Positions 10,669-18,967 of a stretch of DNA of 64,000 bases are shown piece by piece (the stretch's first letter is position 1; the number at the start of each line of letters is the position of its first letter). This stretch comes from Oerskovia enterophila. GTDB lineage: Bacteria; Actinomycetota; Actinomycetes; Actinomycetales; Cellulomonadaceae. The stretch is taken from contig NZ_MAQA01000005.1 in NCBI RefSeq assembly GCF_001692445.1, positions 62,001-126,000 of the forward strand. Direction: 5' to 3'. Both the position numbers and the translations under genes were made by a program. A model generated the notes under the pieces. The model had not been told where the DNA came from and did no database searches. It saw only the letters and a program-made list of their open reading frames with translations.

Positions 10669-11202
10669 TCAGGCTCCCGTGAAGACGAACCTGCGGTAGC
10701 TCACGTAGCGGAAGACGTTGGCCAGGGCCAGCCCGACGACGTTCGCGGAGATGTTCTCCGCGAGCGGCGATGTCAGGCCCAGGACGCTCGTCGAGAAGGC
10801 GAGGCACCCGACCGAGATGGCCATGCCGACGGCGTTGACGAGCAGGAAGCCGACCAGCTCGCGCGTGCGCTGCGTGGTGCGCCGGTCGGAGAACGTCCAG
10901 TAGCGGCTGCCGAGCCACGAGACCAGGGTCGACACGACGACGGCGAACGCCTTGGCCTCGAGGGGGCTCGAGCTGAGCGCCTCCCAGGGGCCGAACCGCA
11001 GGAGGTTGAAGACGCCGAGGTCGACGAAGAACGCGATCGTCCCGACGAAGCTGAAGCGTCCGAGCTCGAGGAGCCGCGCGGCGACGCGCGCACGGCGCAG
11101 CGCCCCACGAGGGCGGCCGTCGACCGGCCCGCGAACTGCAGGTTCACGGACGGTGGACGCCCTGGCGGGTTCGAGCACGAGCTCGTCGACCTGGCTGGAC
11201 AT
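10669..11202 (-). CDS. GtrA-like membrane protein (copy 1)
   Basis: A 177-residue protein with four membrane segments in the last 130 residues. It has the GtrA-family pattern: RFSFVGTIAFFVDLGVFNLL near the first helix, a WTFSDRR loop, and an RYVSYRRFVF C-terminus. GtrA proteins are thought to flip or present polyprenyl-phosphate sugars for envelope glycan modification. I chose the ATG at 11202 over a longer upstream extension because the extension is not family-like and a -10-like hexamer sits 13 nt upstream. It is transcribed away from purK. A second GtrA-like gene lies at 18317. Confidence 0.88.
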   Translation of the reverse strand: MSSQVDELVLEPARASTVREPAVRGPVDGRPRGALRRARVAARLLELGRFSFVGTIAFFVDLGVFNLLRFGPWEALSSSPLEAKAFAVVVSTLVSWLGSRYWTFSDRRTTQRTRELVGFLLVNAVGMAISVGCLAFSTSVLGLTSPLAENISANVVGLALANVFRYVSYRRFVFTGA

Positions 11203-11209
11203 GGTCGGC

Positions 11210-11215
11210 AGGGTA
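11210..11215 (-). promoter_or_regulatory. -10-like hexamer for GtrA-like copy 1
   Basis: TACCCT on the minus strand starts 13 nt before the ATG at 11202, which has no ribosome binding site. Leaderless expression is likely. Confidence 0.45.
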
Positions 11216-11289
11216 CGCCGTCGACCTGGGAACAATTGCCAGGAGCAACCGATTGTTGGGACGGGTCGGCCGGAGCCGTGCCGAGCGAC

Positions 11290-11295
11290 TACCCT
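11290..11295 (+). promoter_or_regulatory. -10-like hexamer for purK
   Basis: TACCCT starts 14 nt before the GTG at 11304. No Shine-Dalgarno is visible between them, so purK may be leaderless or nearly so. Confidence 0.4.
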
Positions 11296-11303
11296 CGGTA
11301 CAC

Positions 11304-12539
11304 GTGTCAGCACCAGTGATCGCCGTTGTCGGAGGCGGGCAGCTCGCCCGCATGATGGCCCCTGCGGCCGGTGAGCTCGGGGTGCACCTGCGGGTGCTCG
11401 TCGAGGCTCCCGGTTCGTCGGCGGCCCAGGTCGTGACCGACGCCCCGGTGGGCGCTGCCGGGGACGAGGCCGCGGTGCGTGAGCTCATCGCCCCGACCGA
11501 CGGTCGGCCCCCCGCAGACGTCCTCACGTTCGAGCACGAGCACGTGCCCAACGACCTGCTTGCCGACCTCATCGCGCACGGCACCCCGGTGCGCCCCGCG
11601 CCGCACGCACTGGTCCAGGCGCAGGACAAGATCGTCATGCGTCGGCGGCTCACCGAGCTCGGGGCCCCGTGCCCGCGCTGGGCACCCCTGCCGGTCGACC
11701 CCGAGGCGGGCCACGCGAGGCTCGTCGAGTTCCTCGCCGAGGTCGGGGGGCAGGCCGTGGTCAAGACCTCGCGCGGCGGCTACGACGGCAAGGGCGTGCG
11801 CGTCGTGTCGTCGGCCGACGAGGCCGCGGACTGGCTCGCGGCGGCGGCCGCGGGCGGACCGCAGCTCCTCGTCGAGGAGAAGGTCCCCTTCACGCGCGAG
11901 CTCGCGGTCCTGGTGGCCCGCCGTCCGAGCGGCGAGGTCCGCACCTGGCCCGTGGTCGAGTCGATCCAGCGCGACGGCGTGTGCTCCGAGGTCGTCGCGC
12001 CCGCGCCCGACCTCACGGAGGCCGAGGCCGAGGAGGCCCGGACCGCCGCGGTCGCGATCGCCGAGGGGCTCGACGTGACGGGCGTGCTCGCGGTCGAGAT
12101 GTTCGAGGTGCTCGACAGCACGGGCGACGGCCGTCCGGTGCGCCGCGTCCTGGTCAACGAGCTCGCGATGCGCCCGCACAACTCGGGACACTGGACCATC
12201 GACGGATCGGTCACGAGCCAGTTCGAGCAGCACCTGCGCGCCGTCCTCGACCTTCCGCTCGGCGACACCTCGCCCACGGCCCCGTGGACCGTCATGGCCA
12301 ACGTGCTGGGGTCGAGCCTGCCCCGGCTGACCGACGCCCTGCCCGCGGTCCTGGGCGCCTTCCCCGACGCGCGCGTCAACCTGTACGGCAAGGACGTGCG
12401 CCCGGGCCGCAAGCTCGCCCACGTGAACGTGAGCGGGCACGACCTGGGCGAGGTCCGCCGTCGGGCGCTGGGGGCCGCCGCGCTGCTGCGCGGCGAGTCC
12501 CTCCCCGAGAACCCCACCACCGACGAGACGAAGGCCTGA
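11304..12539 (+). CDS. purK: N5-carboxyaminoimidazole ribonucleotide synthase
   Basis: A 411-residue ATP-grasp enzyme of purine synthesis. It converts AIR, bicarbonate and ATP to N5-CAIR. The N-terminus IAVVGGGQLARMM and the ATP-grasp loop KTSRGGYDGKGVRV are diagnostic. Family motifs RPHNSGHWTIDG and NLYGKDVRPGRKLAHVN appear in the last third. The GTG at 11304 gives the canonical N-terminus. purE follows after 3 nt, so the two steps of the N5-CAIR route are co-expressed. The neighbouring GtrA-like gene is divergent. Confidence 0.97.
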   Translation: MSAPVIAVVGGGQLARMMAPAAGELGVHLRVLVEAPGSSAAQVVTDAPVGAAGDEAAVRELIAPTDGRPPADVLTFEHEHVPNDLLADLIAHGTPVRPAPHALVQAQDKIVMRRRLTELGAPCPRWAPLPVDPEAGHARLVEFLAEVGGQAVVKTSRGGYDGKGVRVVSSADEAADWLAAAAAGGPQLLVEEKVPFTRELAVLVARRPSGEVRTWPVVESIQRDGVCSEVVAPAPDLTEAEAEEARTAAVAIAEGLDVTGVLAVEMFEVLDSTGDGRPVRRVLVNELAMRPHNSGHWTIDGSVTSQFEQHLRAVLDLPLGDTSPTAPWTVMANVLGSSLPRLTDALPAVLGAFPDARVNLYGKDVRPGRKLAHVNVSGHDLGEVRRRALGAAALLRGESLPENPTTDETKA

Positions 12540-12542
12540 GAC

Positions 12543-13115
12543 ATGACGGAGAACGCTGCGACCAGCACGCACACGGTGACCGGCACCCCCGTCGTGGGGA
12601 TCGTGATGGGTTCCGACTCCGACTGGCCCGTCATGCAGGAGGCCGCGAACGCGCTGCGCGAGTTCGGCGTGGCCATCGACGTCGACGTCGTCTCGGCCCA
12701 CCGCATGCCCACCGAGATGATCGACTACGGTCGCAGCGCTGCCGAGCGCGGCCTGCGGGTCGTCATCGCGGGCGCCGGGGGAGCAGCACACCTGCCCGGC
12801 ATGCTCGCGGCCGTGACGCCCCTGCCGGTCATCGGGGTCCCCGTGCCCCTGCGCTACCTCGACGGCATGGACTCGCTCCTGTCGATCGTCCAGATGCCCG
12901 CGGGTGTGCCCGTCGCGACCGTCTCGATCGGGGGCGCGCGCAACGCGGGCCTGCTCGCTGCGCGCATCCTGGCCTCGGGCGTGGACGACGACGCAGCGCG
13001 CCTGCGCGAGAAGATGGTCGCCTTCCAGGAGGGGCTCAGCGAGCAGGCGCACGCCAAGGGCGCCGCGCTGCGTGCCTCGGTCGCGGGGGAGCGCCGGACG
13101 GGGTTCGGGGCGTAG
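12543..13115 (+). CDS. purE: N5-carboxyaminoimidazole ribonucleotide mutase
   Basis: A 190-residue class I PurE, which isomerises N5-CAIR to CAIR. Diagnostic segments are [13 protein letters not shown] near residue 18, the catalytic-loop SAHRMP near 50 and [11 protein letters not shown] near 76. The last 20 residues form a basic tail of no evident function. It starts 3 nt after the purK stop with a short spacer. A hairpin 18 nt past the stop ends the operon. Confidence 0.97.
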   Translation: MTENAATSTHTVTGTPVVGIVMGSDSDWPVMQEAANALREFGVAIDVDVVSAHRMPTEMIDYGRSAAERGLRVVIAGAGGAAHLPGMLAAVTPLPVIGVPVPLRYLDGMDSLLSIVQMPAGVPVATVSIGGARNAGLLAARILASGVDDDAARLREKMVAFQEGLSEQAHAKGAALRASVAGERRTGFGA

Positions 13116-13132
13116 GGGGTCCCTAGCGATCG

Positions 13133-13168
13133 GCAGCGGGGCCTTCCGAGATCGGGACGCCCCGCTGC
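13133..13168. terminator. Bidirectional hairpin between purE and LCP gene
   Basis: A perfect 10-bp GC-rich stem (13133-13142 with 13159-13168) and a 16-nt loop lie between the convergent purE and LCP-family genes. Confidence 0.65.
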
Positions 13169-13185
13169 GGCCGGCCGGCGACGAG

Positions 13186-14760
13186 CTAGGACTGCGGCAG
13201 CCCGCCCACGACACCCGGGGGCAGCTTGCCGTCGCGGACGTCGGCCCAGAACGCAGGGCTGAGGTCGGGGTCGAGCTGCACGGTGGATCCCACGCCACCC
13301 GGTCGGTAGTCCGGGTTGGAGATCGGCGGGGTGCCCGTGATGCCGTCGGGGCCGTTGGCAGCGCGGAAGGCCAGGGCGAGCTTGCCGAGGTCGACGATTC
13401 CCGTCTTCTCGTCGACCTCGATCGCGCCGAGGCCCGCGCCGATCAGCGCGACCTGGTCGCCGGGCTTGACGAGCAGGCTCGCGTCGACGGCCTTCTGGCT
13501 CACGGCACCGACGACCTGCCGCTGGCGTTCGCCACGACCGATGTCGCCCTTGGGGTCCGCATAGCGCATGCGCGCGAAGGCGAGCGCGGTCGTTCCGTCG
13601 GTCTCGTGGCACCCGGCGGCCCAGACGAGCCCGCTGTTGGGGTCGTTGACGTCGTAGTCGAGGCACAGCTCGACGCCCCCGACCGAGTTGACGACGTTCG
13701 AGACCCCGCCGAGGCCGATCTCGACGTAGTGGTCCACCGTCAGACCGGTCAGGCCCTCGACGGTCTGGACGAGAAGAGGGGCCCCACCCCAGGAGTACGC
13801 GGCGTTGAGCTTCGCGGGTCCCTTGCCGGGGACGTCGACGAAGGTGTCGCGGGGCAGGCTGATGAGCGCGGCGGGCCCGCTCGAAGGCTTGTGCAGGACC
13901 ATGATGGTGTCCGTACGAGCGCCCTCCGTCCCGTCCTCGGCGATCCCGTCGCCACCACGAGCGTCGGACCCGGCCAGAAGATAGGTCGAGCCGGCCGTGC
14001 CCGGCGCACCGGAGAGCGCGTCGACGTGCTGGATCTTCCCGTTGGCCCACACGAGCAACCCGACAGGCCACGCAAGGAGCAGGACGAGCGCGAAGACCCC
14101 GACGACGGCGGCGAGGCGTCCCTTCCGCAGTCGGAAGCCCGAGCCGCCACGCGGGCTCGACGGCCGGTCGAGCGGGGGACGAGCCCCCGGGGGCGAACCC
14201 GCTCCCGGCCGGGGCGAAGCGGAGCCGGGGGCGCGACCGCTGCGCGCGGTGGTCGCGGAGGCGCCACGCGTCGCCTGGCCCGGCGTCGTGGGGCGTGGTC
14301 GCTGGGTCGGCTGGACCGCTGCCGGACGTCCGGCCGTTCCCCCGGCACCTTGCTGCTGCGCCCCCACGGAGCGCACAGGCGCGCTCGGGGGGCGCTGCTG
14401 CCTTCCACGTGACGGTGTGACCGACGGTGGCGCCTCGCCACGTGCTGCGGACGGCTGCGGAGCCGACGCCCGCGGTCTCTCGGCGCGGGTCGAGCCGACC
14501 GGGCGCACCGGTACCGCGGGTGGCGGGGTGCCCGGTCGGGACGGAGCACTGTCCGGTGCGCGAGAGGACTGGCGCTTGATCCGGGGTTCCGCGGCGAGCG
14601 GGACGTCCGGGGCAAGGTGCTCGCCCGGCTTCTGTGGGGCGGGTCGCGCGCCGTCGGAGCCGACGGCGATCGCGTCACCCACGCTGGGCGGACGGACCGC
14701 GCGCCCCGACTGCGGCGTGAAGCTGGGTGGGCGAGTGCGCCCTGACTCCTCGTGACTCAT
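13186..14760 (-). CDS. LCP-family (LytR-CpsA-Psr) wall-polymer ligase
   Basis: A 524-residue type II membrane protein. The first 210 residues are a cytoplasmic Pro/Arg/Ser-rich disordered region, much longer than in classical LCP proteins. A single membrane helix follows (about 216-238), then the extracellular LCP domain. LCP residues are visible: Asp and Arg in GSDARGG (264-270), Arg/Asp in GARTDTIMV and the Arg in SLPRDTF. LCP enzymes transfer polyprenyl-pyrophosphate-linked glycans to peptidoglycan. Sitting beside a polysaccharide locus, it is a natural candidate to anchor that glycan. GAGG lies 5 nt before the ATG. A possible 87-residue gene ends 7 nt upstream on the same strand. Confidence 0.93.
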   Translation of the reverse strand: MSHEESGRTRPPSFTPQSGRAVRPPSVGDAIAVGSDGARPAPQKPGEHLAPDVPLAAEPRIKRQSSRAPDSAPSRPGTPPPAVPVRPVGSTRAERPRASAPQPSAARGEAPPSVTPSRGRQQRPPSAPVRSVGAQQQGAGGTAGRPAAVQPTQRPRPTTPGQATRGASATTARSGRAPGSASPRPGAGSPPGARPPLDRPSSPRGGSGFRLRKGRLAAVVGVFALVLLLAWPVGLLVWANGKIQHVDALSGAPGTAGSTYLLAGSDARGGDGIAEDGTEGARTDTIMVLHKPSSGPAALISLPRDTFVDVPGKGPAKLNAAYSWGGAPLLVQTVEGLTGLTVDHYVEIGLGGVSNVVNSVGGVELCLDYDVNDPNSGLVWAAGCHETDGTTALAFARMRYADPKGDIGRGERQRQVVGAVSQKAVDASLLVKPGDQVALIGAGLGAIEVDEKTGIVDLGKLALAFRAANGPDGITGTPPISNPDYRPGGVGSTVQLDPDLSPAFWADVRDGKLPPGVVGGLPQS

Positions 14761-14767
14761 GCTCGCC

Positions 14768-15031
14768 TCAGGTCCCGACGGGTGAGAGGTCGTCGAGCGG
14801 GGAGACCCCTACCCGGGCGTCGAGGCGGGTTCCGAACGAGACCGTCATGAAGGAGATGTTGCCACTCGACGAGGCCAGAACGGGCAAAGCGCGCCCGTGG
14901 GTCCCGAGCCCGCGGCGTGCATCACGGCGCCCGGTGGCGCGAAGGGCCGAGGTGCGCAAGGTCGACCGACGGATCGTCGGTTCCTGAGGCCCCCCGGCCA
15001 CGTCGAGCGAGGAGCAGCTACGAGAGGTCAC
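14768..15031 (-). CDS. Possible small gene (87 residues) directly upstream of the LCP gene
   Basis: I do not recognise this protein. The reading frame ends 7 nt before the LCP start on the same strand, and its third codon positions are strongly G/C in the C-terminal half, as in real genes here. Its C-terminus (from about residue 56, ALPVLASSSGNISFMTVSF) lacks the Arg/Pro excess typical of shadow frames. The N-terminal 45 residues are basic and less convincing. A TATGCT hexamer lies 14 nt before the GTG at 15031. It could be a leader or accessory protein co-expressed with the LCP gene, or simply untranslated 5' sequence. Otherwise the 449 bp between 14761 and 15209 hold only this frame, the hexamer and a hairpin. 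Confidence 0.4.
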   Translation of the reverse strand: MTSRSCSSLDVAGGPQEPTIRRSTLRTSALRATGRRDARRGLGTHGRALPVLASSSGNISFMTVSFGTRLDARVGVSPLDDLSPVGT

Positions 15032-15039
15032 GGTTCAAG

Positions 15040-15045
15040 AGCATA
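15040..15045 (-). promoter_or_regulatory. -10-like hexamer for the LCP transcript
   Basis: TATGCT on the minus strand is close to the -10 consensus. It lies 14 nt before the GTG of the 87-residue frame and about 285 nt before the LCP ATG. It is the best visible promoter for the LCP gene. Confidence 0.45.
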
Positions 15046-15132
15046 GGTCGTCGTCCCGGCCACCTGGCGGCGCGCCGGAGGGTGCGACGTGGAGGTCTCG
15101 TAGAGACCGTGGATCTGCCCCGCAAGCCTTGC

Positions 15133-15184
15133 CGAGGCGGAGGCGACCCGTGCCACGGTGGGCGACGGGAGCACCTCCGCCTCG
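15133..15184 (-). terminator. Hairpin downstream of the LGFP-repeat gene
   Basis: Outer 11-bp arms (15133-15143 with 15174-15184) are exact complements, with a further 5-bp inner stem (15147-15151 with 15165-15169). It starts about 25 nt after the stop of the LGFP-repeat gene on the minus strand. Confidence 0.6.
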
Positions 15185-15209
15185 TGCGAGGCCCGTGCGC
15201 GGCGCGGGC

Positions 15210-17606
15210 CTAGCCCCGGGTGACCGTCACCGTTCCGTCCGACGCCACCGCGATGCTGCCGTGCTGGAACCGCTGGGTCGTCACGGTCCCGGAGACGACG
15301 GCCGCGGCGACCGGGAATCCGAGCGTTCCGGCGGGGCCGCCGTTCGACGCGTACGCGGCCTGGATCGCCGGGGGTACCGTGTGGATCCCCGTGCCGCCGG
15401 CGATGTAGATCGTCCCGCCCTGGAAGGACTGGACGATCCCGCCCGCCTCCCAGTAGGGGCCGGAGATCGGGAACCCCAGGGAACCCGCGGGCCCACCGAG
15501 CTGCTTGTAGACGTCTCCCATCCAGCCCGACGAGTAGTGAAACCCCGTTCCGCCCGAGATGTACATCGTGCCGCCCGTGTACGCCTGGACGATCCCGCCC
15601 GCGACGCCTTGCTCCGACCCGGCAGGCCACCCGAGAGTCCCGGTCGGACCTCCCAGGGACCGGAAGTACATCTCGGCGAGACCACCGGCGGGGTTGGTGT
15701 GGAATCCCCCCGAGCCGGAGATGTACGCGGTCGCGTTCTTGAACGCCTGCGTGATCCCGCCGCCCACGAGCTCGGTGTTGCCGACGGGCAGGCCCATCGA
15801 GCCGTTGTACCCACCGCGCGACCCGTAGAAGTCGGCCATCATCCCTCGCGAGACGTAACCGCCCACCGTCCCGTCCGTGTAGACGACCCCCGCCTGGAAC
15901 GGCTGGAACGTGACGGGGCTCGCCGACGTGGCGGGACCGGTCGGGAAGCCCAGCGGACCGGTCGGACCGTTGCTCGCCGAGTAGACGGACTGCACCGCGG
16001 TCGGTACCACCTGGATCCCGGTGGAACCAGCGATGTAGATCGTCCCGCCCTCGAAGGACTGGACGATCCCACCAGCCTCCCACCGCTGGTTCCCGATGGG
16101 CGGCCCCAGCTTGCCCGAGGGGAAACCGTTCGTCCGGTAGACGTCCATCATCCATCCGGACACCGCGTAGAACGCACCGCTGCGGCCGGCGATGACACCG
16201 CCCTGGAAGGGCTGGATCTCCATCCCGCCGACGGAGGTCTGCGCGCCCGTGGGGAAGCCGAGCGGCCCGGACGGCCCACCGGCGGCAAGGAACGCACCCT
16301 GCATCTCGGGCCTGAGGGTCTGGATGCCGGCGCTCCCGGAGATCCAGACCGTCCCGCCCTGGTACGACTGCGTGAGCCCACCGGTGTTCACCGAGCCCAG
16401 GCTCGTCGGAAATCCCAGGGCTCCCGCAGGACCGCCCTTGGACTGGTAGACGTCCAGCAGCCAGCCCGAGACGTAGGCGAAGCCGGAGCCCCCGGAGATG
16501 AAGACGGTGCCGTTCTGGAACGGCTGCGACAGCCCGCCCGCCGGGGCCGAGTACGCACCGGTCGGGAATCCCAGGGCCCCCGGGGGGCCGCCCAGCGCGT
16601 CGTAATACAGGTTGAGCAGCCCTGCCGGGACGAGCTGTACGCCGAACATTCCCGACATGTACACCGTTCCGCCCTGGAAGCCCTGCCGGATGCCTCCTGC
16701 GGTGACGGAGGCCGGGGTCGTGGGCTCGCCTGCGCCCGCCTTGTTCGTCGGGTTCTGGTACCAGTCCCAGATGTAGGGCGAGATGACGAGACCGGACGAG
16801 CCGAACCAGTCGCCGAAGTACAGGAAGAAGTTGCGGTTCCCATAGCTCGAGCACGAGTCGCCCGTACCGTAGCCCGCCGCGAGGGCGGCCGCGTTGGGGA
16901 CATAGGGGGTGTAGTTGTAGAGCGCCGCGGTCGCCTGGTTCTGGATGTAGACCTGGGTCGTCCCGCACGCCGTGTTCGGGTGGTACAGGATCGTGTTCGT
17001 CCTGCCCGCGACGTAGGAGTAGCTGGTGGGCCGTGCCTTGTAGATCTGGAACTGGCGGGCGGCGCGCTGCATCTGGACGAAGAACCCCGAGTAGTTCGGG
17101 TCGCACCATCCGCCGGCGTTGTCCGGACATCCGTACCCGAGGGCGCGTCGGAAGGTGGCGGCGGGCTTGCCAGCCGTCGAGGTGACCAGTCCTTGCTCCT
17201 TCTGGAGCGTGACCAGGAGGACCTGGGGATTGATCCGGCAGGCAGCCGCCACCTTGGCGATGATCTGCGCGGCCGCTTCCGAGGCGGCGCCCCGATACTC
17301 CGCGCAGTAGCTGTCGGCGGGGATCGTGTTCGTCGACTCCTGGTAGTTCTTGAGGCAGGTGTTCCCGGCGGCCGGGCTGCACCGAGCACCCTTCGAGTCG
17401 ATGAACGACTGGATCTGGTTCGCGTTCATCGCCCCGGCGTCGTAGAAGACGGCGTCCGAGATGATGAAACCGGGATTGAAGTCCGAACCGGAGACCGCGG
17501 ACGCCGGTCCCGCGGAGACGAGTGCTCCGGCGAGGAGAATCACGAGCGAGGCCAGTGCGCCGACCAGGGAGCGGAAGCGCCTCGTGCTCGACGCTCCGCG
17601 GATCAC
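15210..17606 (-). CDS. Secreted LGFP-repeat protein with lysozyme-like N-domain
   Basis: A 798-residue exported protein. A signal peptide (about 10-37, ending GPASA) is followed by a Cys-containing domain (about 40-300). That domain includes INPQVLLVTLQKEQGLVT near 126-142, reminiscent of lytic-transglycosylase/lysozyme-like folds where the Glu would be catalytic. The C-terminal 480 residues form about ten units of about 50 residues; nine contain an LGFP-type motif (LGFPTG, LGPPIG, LGWPAG and variants). LGFP repeats in corynebacterial and other actinobacterial proteins are thought to bind the cell wall. The GTG at 17606 overlaps the lipoprotein stop (GTGA), so both are coupled. Proposed role: wall-bound glycan-binding or wall-remodelling protein; enzymatic activity is unproven. 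Confidence 0.85.
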   Translation of the reverse strand: MIRGASSTRRFRSLVGALASLVILLAGALVSAGPASAVSGSDFNPGFIISDAVFYDAGAMNANQIQSFIDSKGARCSPAAGNTCLKNYQESTNTIPADSYCAEYRGAASEAAAQIIAKVAAACRINPQVLLVTLQKEQGLVTSTAGKPAATFRRALGYGCPDNAGGWCDPNYSGFFVQMQRAARQFQIYKARPTSYSYVAGRTNTILYHPNTACGTTQVYIQNQATAALYNYTPYVPNAAALAAGYGTGDSCSSYGNRNFFLYFGDWFGSSGLVISPYIWDWYQNPTNKAGAGEPTTPASVTAGGIRQGFQGGTVYMSGMFGVQLVPAGLLNLYYDALGGPPGALGFPTGAYSAPAGGLSQPFQNGTVFISGGSGFAYVSGWLLDVYQSKGGPAGALGFPTSLGSVNTGGLTQSYQGGTVWISGSAGIQTLRPEMQGAFLAAGGPSGPLGFPTGAQTSVGGMEIQPFQGGVIAGRSGAFYAVSGWMMDVYRTNGFPSGKLGPPIGNQRWEAGGIVQSFEGGTIYIAGSTGIQVVPTAVQSVYSASNGPTGPLGFPTGPATSASPVTFQPFQAGVVYTDGTVGGYVSRGMMADFYGSRGGYNGSMGLPVGNTELVGGGITQAFKNATAYISGSGGFHTNPAGGLAEMYFRSLGGPTGTLGWPAGSEQGVAGGIVQAYTGGTMYISGGTGFHYSSGWMGDVYKQLGGPAGSLGFPISGPYWEAGGIVQSFQGGTIYIAGGTGIHTVPPAIQAAYASNGGPAGTLGFPVAAAVVSGTVTTQRFQHGSIAVASDGTVTVTRG

Positions 17607-18118
17607 GGCACGGTGACGACCACGGGGGCGGAGGAGCCCCACGCGGTCGTCGACTTGTAGGAGAGGACTGCCGTCCAGTCCCCCGAGGAGAGGGCATCCG
17701 ATCCGACGATCAGCTCGCCGCAGGACATGGTGGTCGGGCCCTCGAGTGCCTCGGACGTGACGTTCCGGGTGGTACCAGCCTTCGACAGGTCGAGGGTGCA
17801 GGTCGCCGCAGCGTCGATCGTGTCGGCATATCCGCGCACGGTCACCCCGGTCTCCGCAGCCCAGCTCGCGTTGGAGATCAGGACGCCCACGCCACCGACG
17901 ACCGGCTTCCCCGACTCCGCGGGCGTGGTCGGTGCGGGCGTCGTCGGATCGATCTCTGGTGGGTCGGTGGTCGTCTCCGTCGGGGGTGCCTCGGTCGGGA
18001 CGGTGCCCGTCGACTCCGATGCCCCGGGCGTGACCTGGCCGTCCACCGCGCACCCGCCGACGGCGAGCGCGAGGGCAAGGACGAGGGCGACGCCTGTGAG
18101 TGATGTGTTGCTGGCCAT
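17603..18118 (-). CDS. Small lipoprotein coupled to the LGFP-repeat protein
   Basis: A 171-residue putative lipoprotein. Residues 1-23 form a lipoprotein signal with lipobox LAVGGC (Cys about 23), then a Thr/Pro/Glu-rich linker (about 25-70) typical of extracellular spacers. A beta-rich domain of about 100 residues contains two cysteines. I recognise no catalytic motif. Translational coupling to the LGFP-repeat protein suggests a shared location at the wall-membrane interface. It may be a membrane-anchored partner or ligand for that protein. Confidence 0.75.
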   Translation of the reverse strand: MASNTSLTGVALVLALALAVGGCAVDGQVTPGASESTGTVPTEAPPTETTTDPPEIDPTTPAPTTPAESGKPVVGGVGVLISNASWAAETGVTVRGYADTIDAAATCTLDLSKAGTTRNVTSEALEGPTTMSCGELIVGSDALSSGDWTAVLSYKSTTAWGSSAPVVVTVP

Positions 18119-18316
18119 GGTCAGGTCTCTCTGTCGGCGGTGTGCTCAGCGACAGCTCGCGGCGCGCGCGGGACGCACAGATCGAAGGACGTGCCGACGA
18201 CGATGTGAGAACCCCGTAAGGAGGCAGGTCAGAGGGTCGCTTTCTGGCACGCTACGTGGTAAGAGACTTGTCGCCTCGCAGGCGCGCCGTGAGACGAACC
18301 TGGCCGGGGTCCGTGC

Positions 18317-18763
18317 TCAGGCAAAGACCCACACGCGATAGAGCACGTAGTTCCAGCACGTGCTTCCTGCGACGATCGCGGTCTTCGCGACCACCACCGG
18401 CACGCCCCAGGAGGTCGTGAGGTGGAGAATTCCGAGGGTCACGAGGTAGTTGAACGCCAGGAGCACGCCGTACCGACTCGTCTGGGTCAGGAGCGAGCTC
18501 TTGTCGCGATTCATGACGATCCTGTTGAGCGTGAAGTTGACCAGCACGCCGGTCCAGAACCCGATCGTCGCTCCGAGCCACACGGCCCACCCGAGGAGCG
18601 AGGTGCAGACCCACAGGAGGCCCGCGTCCACGAGGAACGACAGCCCGCCGACGACGAGGTACTTCACCAGCGGGTGCCGCACGAGCCGCTGGACCGCGCT
18701 CCTCGGTCCGACGGCAGGGGGGACCGAGGCTCTCGCGCTGTCACCCGGACGTTCGTCGGGCAT
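18317..18763 (-). CDS. GtrA-like membrane protein (copy 2)
   Basis: A 148-residue four-helix membrane protein of the GtrA family. It begins VKYLVVGGLSFLVDAGLLWV and has the loop NRIVMNRDKS and the C-terminus CWNYVLYRVWVFA, paralleling the copy at 10669. The ATG at 18763 has AGGTGG about 7 nt upstream; a longer frame adds eight residues without a site. It diverges from the DUF2142 gene across a 96-bp gap. Likely role: presenting or translocating a polyprenyl-phosphate sugar for extracytoplasmic glycan decoration, together with the GtrB-like enzyme at 41153 (inference). Confidence 0.88.
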   Translation of the reverse strand: MPDERPGDSARASVPPAVGPRSAVQRLVRHPLVKYLVVGGLSFLVDAGLLWVCTSLLGWAVWLGATIGFWTGVLVNFTLNRIVMNRDKSSLLTQTSRYGVLLAFNYLVTLGILHLTTSWGVPVVVAKTAIVAGSTCWNYVLYRVWVFA

Positions 18764-18847
18764 CTGGTTCCACCTCTCGTGTCCCACTTCCTCGGCCAGG
18801 CGGCCGAGAAGTCTGGCTCGGACATCGCCCGGCCGGTCGACCCAGAA

Positions 18848-18853
18848 TAAGGT
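18848..18853 (+). promoter_or_regulatory. -10-like hexamer upstream of the DUF2142 operon
   Basis: TAAGGT begins 12 nt before the ATG at 18860, the same geometry as other leaderless starts in the window. No clear -35. Confidence 0.45.
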
Positions 18854-18859
18854 GACCGC

Positions 18860-18967
18860 ATGACGTCCTCTCGACCTCGGGGTCTGCCGGACCGCCAGAT
18901 GGCTCCGCGACCTCGACAGGCGCCCTCCTCTTCCCGAGCTACGCCCCGCCGCGTGGTCGCCCTGTGA
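18860..18967 (+). CDS. Possible 35-residue leader peptide coupled to DUF2142 protein
   Basis: A short frame begins with ATG at the predicted transcript 5' end and stops in a GTGA overlap with the GTG of the DUF2142 gene. The peptide is Pro/Arg/Ser-rich with no domain. Third-position G/C is weaker than in neighbours, so it may be a leader whose translation opens the next start. It could also be the true N-terminal tail of the DUF2142 protein split by an indel, as such proteins often carry basic cytosolic tails. Confidence 0.35.
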   Translation: MTSSRPRGLPDRQMAPRPRQAPSSSRATPRRVVAL

